6,295 bases of DNA, from contig JAJYMP010000764.1 of assembly GCA_021786915.1 (NCBI GenBank), positions 961 through 7,255 on the forward strand. Reading direction: 5' to 3'. Below are positions 1-4,807 of this stretch, one piece after another; the first letter of the stretch is position 1; each line of letters opens with the position of its first letter. The notes below the pieces were generated by a model that saw only the letters and a program-made list of their open reading frames with translations, did no database searches and was not told where the DNA came from. Source of the DNA: Chloroflexota bacterium. Lineage in GTDB: Bacteria > Chloroflexota > Limnocylindria > Limnocylindrales > CSP1-4. A program made the translations under genes and the position numbers.

Positions 1-531
1 CTCGATCTGGCGACCACCGGCACCACCGACACGCCGCGCCGCTTCCTTCGGGCGCTGTACGACGCGACCGACGGGTATGACGGCGACCCCAAGCTCCTGA
101 CCGTCTTCCCGACCGAGTGCCGCGGCGGCGCCAACTGTGAGCTCGCCCAGGTGATCGAGGGCCCGATCCCGTTCACCGGGCTCTGCGAGCACCACGCCCT
201 GCCATTCGTCGGCCGGGCCTGGATTGGCTACGTTGCCCATGATCAGATCATCGGAATCAGCAAGCTGACCCGGCTCGTGCGCGTCCTCACCCGGCGCTTC
301 GGTGTCCAGGAGCGGATGACCCACCAGATCGCCGATGCCCTCGAGGCCATGCTCGGCGCTCACGGCACGGCGGTCTACCTCGAGGCCCATCACCTGTGCA
401 CCCAGATGCGCGGCGTCCGCGAGCACGAGCCCCTCACCCGGACGACGGCTCACCGCGGCGTCTATGCCACGAACGCCGCTCTGCGGACCGAGTTCGTTGC
501 TCTCGCCGGCCTCGGGGGATCAGGCCGATGA
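1..531 (+). CDS. folE: GTP cyclohydrolase I, 5'-truncated by the window edge
   Basis: Cytosolic enzyme that converts GTP to 7,8-dihydroneopterin triphosphate and formate, the first step of folate/pterin synthesis. The frame is open from base 1 and gives 176 residues. About 20 N-terminal residues seem to be missing, judged from the position of the early TPRR motif (fragment residues 11-14). The zinc site is intact: CEHH at fragment residues 62-65 and the second cysteine in HLCTQMRG at residue 133. The 71-residue spacing between the two zinc cysteines equals that of the E. coli enzyme (C110/C181). VIG-SKL-R (substrate region), VQER-T-QIADAL and the MRGVRE segment are also present. The stop overlaps the next start (ATGA), so the two genes are probably translationally coupled. 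Nothing looks degraded; this appears to be a working gene whose true start lies outside the window. Confidence 0.95.
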   Translation, partial: LDLATTGTTDTPRRFLRALYDATDGYDGDPKLLTVFPTECRGGANCELAQVIEGPIPFTGLCEHHALPFVGRAWIGYVAHDQIIGISKLTRLVRVLTRRFGVQERMTHQIADALEAMLGAHGTAVYLEAHHLCTQMRGVREHEPLTRTTAHRGVYATNAALRTEFVALAGLGGSGR

Positions 532-1487
532 CCGTCCTCGGTGCACGGGCGGTCGACGATCAGGAGTCGGTGATCGCTCCGGGGTCCGTCGCCGGCACGA
601 CGTCGGGCCGCTGGCGGATCGAGCCGCTGTTCGATGCCGGACCTGGCCCCGATCTCCGACTCGTGCGCGGCGGCCGGCTGCCGGCGGAGCTCGCGGCGCT
701 TTACGGCTCGCACCTGGCGATCTCGCTCCACCTCGACCGTGCCACGGTCATCGCAAACTTCGTTTCGACCCTTGATGGGATCGTCGCTCTCGATCGCATG
801 GGCGCGACCGGCGGCCGCCAGATCAGCGGCGACTTCGAGGCCGACCGGTTCGTCATGGGCCTCCTGCGAGCAACAGCCGATGCCGTCCTCGTCGGCGCAG
901 GGACGGTCCGCGCCAGCCACAGGCGCGACTGGACGCCCGGCGCCGTCCATCCCCCGTCGGCCGTGGCGTACGGGCGCTGGCGGCGACAGCTCGGCCTGGC
1001 GCCGGCGCCAACGCTGGTCGTCGTCACCGCCACGGGCGACATCGCCCAGGGCAAGGGCTGGTTCGCCGGTCGAGACCAGGCGGTCCTGGTCGTCACCACC
1101 GACCGTGGCGCCGCCCGCCTGCGCGTGCTCGAGCCGGGTGATCGTGTCGAGGTCGTCACGCTCGGCGGTGACGGCCGCGTCGCGGTGGACGTGCTCCTGG
1201 ATCTGCTCCGCCGGCGCGGGTTCCGGCTCGTCCTGTCCGAGGCCGGGCCGACCCTGTTTGGCGAGCTCCTCGCGGCACGGGCCGTCGACGAGGTCTTCCT
1301 CACCCTGGCGCCACAGGTCGCCGGTCGCGCCGAGCAGAGCCCTCGCCTCGGGCTCGTCGAGGGGACCGCCTTCACGCCGGCCACAACGCCGTGGGCCCGG
1401 CTGCGCAGCGTCCTGCGCTCGGCCGACCACCTCTTCCTGCGCTATGAGTTGCCCACATCCCAGCGCCAGATTGGAGTGACGACATGA
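528..1487 (+). CDS. RibD C-terminal-domain (DHFR-fold) pyrimidine/pterin reductase family protein
   Basis: This 319-residue protein belongs to the RibD_C family, NADPH-dependent reductases with a dihydrofolate-reductase fold. The usual reaction is reduction of the ribosyl side chain of the riboflavin precursor diamino(ribosylamino)pyrimidinone phosphate. Visible family motifs are NFVSTLDG (residues 77-84), the cofactor-region ADAVLVGAGTVRA (117-129), and SEAGPTLFGELL (237-248, usually EGGP) followed by VDEVFLTLAPQ. No RibD deaminase domain is present. The first ~70 residues (GRW-IEPLF ... LAISLHLD) are a family-typical N-terminal extension. The ATG at 528 is preferred because it overlaps the folE stop and has a GGGGGA purine run 8 bases upstream; an earlier in-frame ATG at 396 lies inside folE. 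Being coupled to folE, it may act in pterin rather than riboflavin metabolism, which is inference. Confidence 0.88.
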   Translation: MTVLGARAVDDQESVIAPGSVAGTTSGRWRIEPLFDAGPGPDLRLVRGGRLPAELAALYGSHLAISLHLDRATVIANFVSTLDGIVALDRMGATGGRQISGDFEADRFVMGLLRATADAVLVGAGTVRASHRRDWTPGAVHPPSAVAYGRWRRQLGLAPAPTLVVVTATGDIAQGKGWFAGRDQAVLVVTTDRGAARLRVLEPGDRVEVVTLGGDGRVAVDVLLDLLRRRGFRLVLSEAGPTLFGELLAARAVDEVFLTLAPQVAGRAEQSPRLGLVEGTAFTPATTPWARLRSVLRSADHLFLRYELPTSQRQIGVTT

Positions 1488-1610
1488 CCGAGCTCGGAAC
1501 GATCACGATCATCGGCGCTGGCCTCGCCGGGGCGAAGGCCGCCGAGGCCCTGCGCAAGGAGGGCTACGAGGGGCGGATCGAGCTGTTCGGCGAGGAGCCG
1601 CAGCCGCCGT
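1484..1610 (+). pseudogene. N-terminal fragment of an FAD/NAD(P)-dependent ferredoxin-reductase-like protein
   Basis: The ATG overlaps the stop of the preceding reductase gene (ATGA) and has a GGAG Shine-Dalgarno 7 bases upstream, so this was the third gene of the operon. The first ~42 codons form a Rossmann dinucleotide-binding unit: ITIIGAGLAGAKAAEALR followed by EGYEGRIELFGEEPQPP. This is the start of class-I ferredoxin/rubredoxin reductases of the pyridine nucleotide-disulphide oxidoreductase superfamily, in which the next residues are normally YERPPLSK. That continuation is absent. At about base 1610 the homology stops and the frame runs on as arginine/proline-rich noise to a stop at 2018-2020, while another frame begins to read as a recombinase. 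The remaining ~350 residues expected for the family are nowhere in the window. The gene is cut by an insertion, a deletion or an assembly join. Confidence 0.8.
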
Positions 1611-1804
1611 GCCGACGCCCTCGCCGAGTCATTCCAGACCACGGGCCCACCGCAGGAGACGGCGGAGTTGATGCACGCCATGTACGAGCGGATCACGGTG
1701 GCGGGCCCCGCATCGTGGCGATCCGGCTCACCTCGGCGGCCCACGCGCACGGATTGGCGCTGGTGTTACCCCAAGAGGTTGCTTTGGCGCGCCCGACAGG
1801 TGCT
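1611..1804 (+). pseudogene. Frameshifted C-terminal remnant of a site-specific (serine-type) recombinase
   Basis: Two consecutive frames together read like the tail of a resolvase/integrase. Frame 3 from 1611 gives ADALAESFQTTGPPQETAE and LMHAMYERITVAG. After a one-base shift near 1700, frame 2 continues as GPRIVAIRLTSAAHAHGLAL, VLPQEVALARPTG. The pattern ERI-V-G-RIV-I-L...HGLAL-LP, ending near ARPTG, resembles the C-termini of large serine recombinases in high-GC bacteria, recognised here by eye and not by a search. The catalytic N-terminal domain is absent; the fragment starts abruptly where the oxidoreductase ends. There is no start codon or ribosome site, so this is a dead remnant. It implies that a mobile element once occupied this locus. 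The family assignment is moderate; the frameshifted nature is clearer. Confidence 0.6.
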
Positions 1805-2120
1805 GGGGACGCGTTCGCAACGCCGCAGAGCGCGCGCCACCGACCGCCTCGGCGTCGTCGCAGCCGTCCTCGTCGCCGGGTCGGAGAGGGCGGCCGCCCA
1901 CCGGCTGGGCCTGCCGCAGTCGACCGTCAAGCACCACCTGACGAATGCGAGGTCGAAGGTGGGCGTGACGACGACGGCGCAACTGGTGTGGATCCTCGCG
2001 TGGCGCTTGCCGGAACCTGAGGTCATCGCGCGCACGGAGGAGCAGCGGGGTGCTCGAAGGGCGTCTGGCCCCGTCGAGCTCAGAAGTCCTCCCCGAGCCG
2101 ATCGAGGTCGGCGACGCTGA
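1800..2120 (+). CDS. Short LuxR-type helix-turn-helix protein, possibly a fragment
   Basis: An open frame beginning at a possible GTG (1800) encodes 106 residues. Its middle is a GerE/LuxR-type DNA-binding domain: LGVVAAVLVAGSERAAAHRL, then LGLPQSTVKHHLTNARSKVG, then TTAQLVWIL. The recognition helix lies at STVKHHLTNARSK (about 1920-1960). No receiver, PAS or ligand-binding domain is attached. No convincing Shine-Dalgarno precedes the GTG, and the first ~20 residues are arginine-rich and unlike a regulator, so the real start or N-terminus may be lost. The last ~25 residues are also low-complexity, and the frame runs 41 bases into the 3' end of the opposite-strand membrane protein gene. The domain itself is undamaged. 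It lies directly behind the recombinase remnant, so it probably belonged to the same mobile element. Confidence 0.5.
   Translation: MLGTRSQRRRARATDRLGVVAAVLVAGSERAAAHRLGLPQSTVKHHLTNARSKVGVTTTAQLVWILAWRLPEPEVIARTEEQRGARRASGPVELRSPPRADRGRRR
2052..2079 (-). terminator. Terminator-like hairpin directly after the membrane protein stop codon
   Basis: GCTCGAAGGG (2052-2061) and CCCGTCGAGC (2070-2079) form a 10-bp stem with one internal mismatch and an 8-base loop. On the minus strand the stem begins immediately after the TGA (2082-2080) of the archaemetzincin-like gene. No T-run follows on either strand, so it does not match a classical intrinsic terminator. It may still end or stabilise the transcript, and it separates two convergent frames. 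Confidence 0.4.
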
Positions 2121-3312
2121 GGATCGTGGAGTACAGAACGCTGCGCGGATCGTCGGACAGCGGGAGGCCGAAGTACAGCACGCCGATGTCCCGCGTCACC
2201 ATCTTGCGGAGTCGGGATGCCGCGAGGCTGGCGCCGAAGAGGCGCCTCGCGCGCATGCGCGCGGTCGAGACCACGGCGAGATGGCCCTCGGCGCGATTGC
2301 CGAACGCCCACCGCCACTCGGGAATGCCTCGGACGTAGATATCTGCCGGCAGCACCCCGATCACGACCCTGTGCGGGTCGGCGGCCTCCGGGTAGATGGA
2401 CGGCAGCCGCCCGATGAGGTCTTCGGCAGCCACCTGATGGCGCCCCGGGTCCTCCAGGCCGGCCGGGACGGGAGCGGGTGGGAGGATGCCGACCTCGAGG
2501 TCGTACCGGACCTTGTAGAAGGCGGCCAGGTCCTGGAGCTCCGCGACGGAGAGTCCGCCGAGCGGGGCGAGGTAGACGAGTCTGCCCGGCGGATGGGTCG
2601 GAACGAACGCCGCCCGGCCCTCCGGTGCTCTGCTCGTGATCGCGGTCCCAACACCAGCGAAGCTGATCACGAGGCACACGGCCGCGGCGAGGGTGCCGAT
2701 CCCGAGAACCCCTCTGACGATCGCCGCGCGCCTCGATCGGCGATCGGCAACCGGCCCTCTGAGGGCGTCCCAGGTGTCGGCGAGCCGCGCGGTTCGTGCC
2801 GGACAAACCTGCCAGTCTTCGGCCACGGCCCCGGATCGTCGGCGGTCGCTCCACTCGATGTCGCGTTCCGCGAGCGCATCCGCCAGGGACGCCCAGGTGT
2901 TGCTGGGCGCTGGCACCGTGACGGTGTGGCGCCAGTGGGCCTTGGCCGCGGCGGACTCGTCGCCCCTCTGGGCGGCGGCCACGAAGGGCTCCCGCGCCCG
3001 GATGAGGGCCTGATCGAAGGTCCACTCCGGCAGCTTGTCGCCGAGGAGCAAGCGATCCTCCAGCGACTTCGGGAGACCCGGCCCGAGCATCACCATGCCG
3101 GCCATGAGGAGGACGCCGACGAGGAAGGCCACGTCGTCGGCGTCCCTGATGACGGTCGTGTCGAGGCCGGAACTGGCGATGGTCAGGGCGACGAACGTCA
3201 CCAGGATCAGGACCATGGCGGCCCAGAAGCCGTCTCGCCTGCGGAGGGCAGCCGCCGCGAAGGCTCCGGCAAGGGTGATGACTCCAACGACGTCGCCGAG
3301 CGTCATGAGCAC
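2080..3312 (-). CDS. Membrane-anchored archaemetzincin-like (M54) protein lacking catalytic residues
   Basis: Intact 410-codon gene starting at GTG 3312 or ATG 3306; neither has a clear Shine-Dalgarno. Predicted membrane helices are at about residues 5-23, 30-49, 60-79 and 197-222. With RRR after the first helix and RRSRR before the fourth, residues 80-195 are likely cytosolic and the C-terminal domain outside. Residues ~244-410 follow archaemetzincin order: LVYLAPLGGLSV, a DPGRHQVAAEDL segment, VVIGVLPADIYVRGI (cf. VLGVTDVDLYVPGL), AFGNRAEGHLAVVSTARM, then KMVTRDIGVLYFGLPLSDDP and RSVLY...ADLDRLGEDF. In active members the last part is HELGHxFGLxHC-x-PxC. Here the aligned positions are R374, D375, V378, L385, S386 and S391, so the zinc ligands and catalytic Glu appear lost. 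Function is unknown; a pseudoprotease or binding protein is the best inference. It is the only undamaged long gene among decayed neighbours. Confidence 0.78.
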   Translation of the reverse strand: MLMTLGDVVGVITLAGAFAAAALRRRDGFWAAMVLILVTFVALTIASSGLDTTVIRDADDVAFLVGVLLMAGMVMLGPGLPKSLEDRLLLGDKLPEWTFDQALIRAREPFVAAAQRGDESAAAKAHWRHTVTVPAPSNTWASLADALAERDIEWSDRRRSGAVAEDWQVCPARTARLADTWDALRGPVADRRSRRAAIVRGVLGIGTLAAAVCLVISFAGVGTAITSRAPEGRAAFVPTHPPGRLVYLAPLGGLSVAELQDLAAFYKVRYDLEVGILPPAPVPAGLEDPGRHQVAAEDLIGRLPSIYPEAADPHRVVIGVLPADIYVRGIPEWRWAFGNRAEGHLAVVSTARMRARRLFGASLAASRLRKMVTRDIGVLYFGLPLSDDPRSVLYSTILSVADLDRLGEDF

Positions 3313-3675
3313 GTCCGGGTTTGCGCTCGAGGTTGGCAGGCGTGGCCGCGCGTCTCCATCACCGTCGGGCCCAGCCGGGCACGCGCGCGTCCGTCGCTGG
3401 ACGGCAGCTCTCGAGCAGTCACGGGCTCAATCTACCGCGGACCGCGCTTGGCTCCGGTATCGGTCGGCACAGGAACCTGTGATCGGACTCGCCCGGCGCA
3501 GCTCGTGTGGGCCCTGGCCGCGCCCGCCCGAGCGGGGAGGACATGGCCCAAACGGTCGAACAGGCATGGGTCCGTCGCCGGCCGCTGAGCACGTGACGGC
3601 ACGCTGGTCCGATCCACGCCGACTCCCGGGTCCCCCCGCTGGGTACGTCCACGCCATCAACCCTGCGGCGGCCCG
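3313..3675. other. Gene-poor stretch upstream of the membrane protein
   Basis: Several frames are open here, but none resembles a known protein or has a supported start. It must carry the promoter of the divergent minus-strand gene, but no convincing -35/-10 pair is visible. The only small symmetric element is CACAGGAACCTGTG (3468-3481), two 6-base arms around AA, which could arise by chance. In frame 2 the last codons, reading AGYVHAINPAAAR, end at a TGA overlapping the next ATG, so the 3' end may be the tail of a decayed gene. Confidence 0.5.
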
Positions 3676-3780
3676 ATGAGCGGCGTCGAGCGTGAGCGGG
3701 AGCTCGCATTCGTGTTGGTGCTTCTGGGGCACGATCTGTCCGCTCCTCCGGCCGAGGTCGGGGCGTTCTGGGTAGCGTGA
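3676..3780 (+). CDS. Small hypothetical ORF (34 aa) ahead of the amidase remnant
   Basis: ATG at 3676 to TGA at 3778-3780 encodes MSGVERERELAFVLVLLGHD followed by LSAPPAEVGAFWVA. It shows a charged start, a short hydrophobic run (LAFVLVLL) too short for a confident membrane helix, and an acidic amphipathic end. Its start overlaps the stop of an open frame ending in HAINPAAAR (ATGA), and its stop lies one base before the GTG of the amidase remnant. This is the packing expected of consecutive phage genes. I do not recognise the family, there is no clear Shine-Dalgarno, and chance is a real alternative at this length. Confidence 0.3.
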   Translation: MSGVERERELAFVLVLLGHDLSAPPAEVGAFWVA

Positions 3781-3781
3781 A

Positions 3782-4053
3782 GTGACGATGGTCACCGCCC
3801 TCGGTCACGATCAAGGCCTCCGGCTACCCGACCCAGGGTGCACGGCGGCGGAAGCGGACGATCCTGGCCTGCCTCCACCAGACCGCGACCGCCAAGGCGA
3901 CGGCGATCGGCGCGTGCACCGACGGGAACCGGGTGCGATTCAATGGTCCGTCCCGCCACGGCCCACATCGACCGCGACGGGACGGTCAGCCGGGCAATCG
4001 ACCCGGACACGTACGCAGCCTGGAGCAAGGGCGATGTCGTCCACGTGAAGTGA
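3782..4053 (+). pseudogene. Frameshifted, truncated N-acetylmuramoyl-L-alanine amidase (endolysin-like) remnant
   Basis: Three frames must be stitched together. GTG 3782 (or ATG 3788) starts in frame 2. Frame 3 from about 3804 reads VTIKASGYPTQGA and TILACLHQTATAKATAIG, where LHQT fits the first zinc-histidine strand of Amidase_2-type endolysins. Frame 1 from about 3955 reads ATAHIDRDGTVSRAIDPDTY followed by AAWSKGDVVHVK and a TGA. The IDRDGTV--AIDPDTYAAWS-GDV pattern is typical of phage or phage-derived peptidoglycan amidases of this fold, which cleave between muramic acid and L-alanine. The later half of the domain, including the other zinc ligands, is missing: the frame stops at 4053 after ~85 residues where ~150 or more would be expected. 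At least two indels and a 3' deletion make it non-functional. Assignment is by recognition of motifs, without a search. Confidence 0.6.
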
Positions 4054-4252
4054 CCGGAGGCGATACGGACACCCGTCTTGGCACGCTCTGAGCCGCGAGC
4101 GGAGATCGGCCCTCGCCCTCGTCCGGGCCGTTCTCGCCCTGGTTGTCGCGTTCGGCTTCAACCTCGCACCGGACCAGATCGGCGCCCTCTTCGGCGTCAC
4201 CCCGGTGGTCCTCGGCCTGATCACGCGCAGCCAGGTGAGCCCGGCTCCGTGA
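4050..4252 (+). pseudogene. Holin-like small membrane protein remnant with frameshift
   Basis: A GTG at 4050 overlaps the amidase stop and reads VTGGDTDTRLGTL before a TGA at 4086-4094. In frame 2 the segment from about 4097 to 4252 reads ERRSALALVRAVLALVVAFG, then FNLAPDQIGALFGVTPVVLG, then LITRSQVSPAP and a TGA. This pattern of a hydrophobic helix, a short NLxPDQIGA turn and a second hydrophobic stretch ending in a charged TRSQV tail is characteristic of small phage holin-type proteins that sit next to endolysins. The frame-2 part has no ATG, GTG or TTG of its own after the stop at 4046-4048, so a frameshift separates it from its original start. The position directly after an endolysin-like gene supports a lysis role in the ancestral phage. 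Confidence is moderate because such small proteins share little sequence. Confidence 0.5.
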
Positions 4253-4496
4253 ACGGCGGGTACCCGCGCGTCGTGCTTTCGCAGACGCCGACCGCCGGCC
4301 AGATTGACGTCCTCGCGGCATTCGCCGCCGCGGGTTGGTCGGGCGCCGAGGCGGTGGCGCTTGGCGGGATCTGGCCGAGCACCGCCAAGCGCCACTGTGA
4401 CCCGACCTGTGAGCACGCTCGGGCCTCAGGGCCGAGCAGCTGATCGACCGCGGACGGGTCGAGGGGTTGCTCTCAGTCGGGAGGCCGGAGCCCTAG
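4249..4496 (+). pseudogene. LuxR-like helix-turn-helix protein remnant, frameshifted
   Basis: A GTG at 4249 overlaps the end of the holin remnant. Frame 1 reads VVLSQTPTAGQIDVLAAFAA, then AGWSGAEAVALGGIWPSTAK, then RH. This fits the scaffold of short LuxR-type HTH proteins (LT-RQ--VL-A---AGS---AA--LGIS--TVKRHL), but several core positions are spoiled. The frame ends at 4441-4443. Homology resumes in frame 3 at 4431 as AEQLIDRGRVEGLLSV and ends at a TAG (4494-4496), matching the usual --L-TEQLIYRGRAEGWLVV ending. One indel near 4425-4430 therefore splits the gene. It probably was the third member of the amidase-holin-HTH cassette and is now dead. It is a different protein from the HTH frame at 1800-2120, which has another C-terminus. 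Confidence 0.5.
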
Positions 4497-4656
4497 TGAA
4501 CATGGCCCCACAAGACTTCGGCGTCGGTAGAAACGAAGGAGATGTTGCCCCACCGACCCATCTGAAGCCCGTCCCAGGCAAGTTGACGAATTCAGGAAGC
4601 TCGGCCCGCCCATCCGTCCGATCGCCCCCCGATCACGTTCAGCGTTTGGCAGGGGG

Positions 4657-4688
4657 CTGGCGTCGGCCCCGTCAGTCCGGGACGCCAG
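4657..4688. repeat. Inverted repeat, 8-bp perfect stem
   Basis: CTGGCGTC (4657-4664) is the exact reverse complement of GACGCCAG (4681-4688), with a 16-base GC-rich loop between them. It lies ~120 bases beyond the stop of the minus-strand beta-helix gene. It could be a second, distal transcript-end structure; no T-run follows. Confidence 0.4.
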
Positions 4689-4755
4689 TCGATCTCAGGC
4701 AATCCCCAAGCGGTGGCGGGCGGCCGCCTCGGGTTGCATCCAGCTCGGGATGTGG

Positions 4756-4785
4756 AGGGGGCGAAACATCGCGGTCTCGCCCCCT
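4756..4785 (-). terminator. Terminator-like hairpin after the beta-helix gene
   Basis: AGGGGGCGA (4756-4764) pairs perfectly with TCGCCCCCT (4777-4785), a 9-bp GC-rich stem with a 12-base loop. On the minus strand it begins 23 bases after the TAG of the beta-helix gene, the usual place for a terminator. The classical T-run is missing (CCACATCC follows on the minus strand), so it may be a U-less terminator or an mRNA 3'-end protector. Confidence 0.5.
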
Positions 4786-4807
4786 TGAAGTCGCCGCCTT
4801 GCTCGGG

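Larger units (their letters stand above)
4497..4807. other. Intergenic stretch between the phage-like remnants and the beta-helix gene
   Basis: No frame here resembles a protein, and no tRNA-like fold or attachment-type direct repeat is visible. The stretch contains two perfect-stem hairpins at 4657-4688 and 4756-4785, both downstream of the minus-strand beta-helix gene. If the middle region is an integrated element, its right boundary should lie in or near this stretch, but I see no repeat of the 1600-1620 junction sequence. Confidence 0.5.

Noticed and set aside
396..527. Upstream ATG extending the RibD_C gene to 396
   Set aside because: The extension lies inside folE and reads as arginine/proline noise; the ATG at 528 overlaps the folE stop and fits family length.
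462..1430. Long minus-strand open frame opposite the RibD_C gene (and further frames on both strands here)
   Set aside because: Arginine/proline/alanine-rich shadow of a clearly recognised plus-strand gene; no family motifs.
1766..3025. 419-codon minus-strand open frame
   Set aside because: Out-of-frame shadow of the membrane gene and HTH frame, with low-complexity Arg/Pro/Gly composition typical of GC-rich antisense frames.
3468..3481. CACAGGAACCTGTG palindrome as an operator
   Set aside because: Only six-base arms, a single copy, and not near a supported promoter; can be chance.
2050..3588. 512-codon plus-strand open frame opposite the membrane gene
   Set aside because: The longest open frame in the window, but its composition (Glu/Arg/Gly/Asp repeats without hydrophobic core) is that of an antisense shadow; the minus strand gives a coherent membrane protein.
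3419..3814. Minus-strand open frames of about 120-130 codons in the gap
   Set aside because: Arg/Pro/Ser-rich, no recognisable motif, no ribosome site, and they overlap the amidase remnant.
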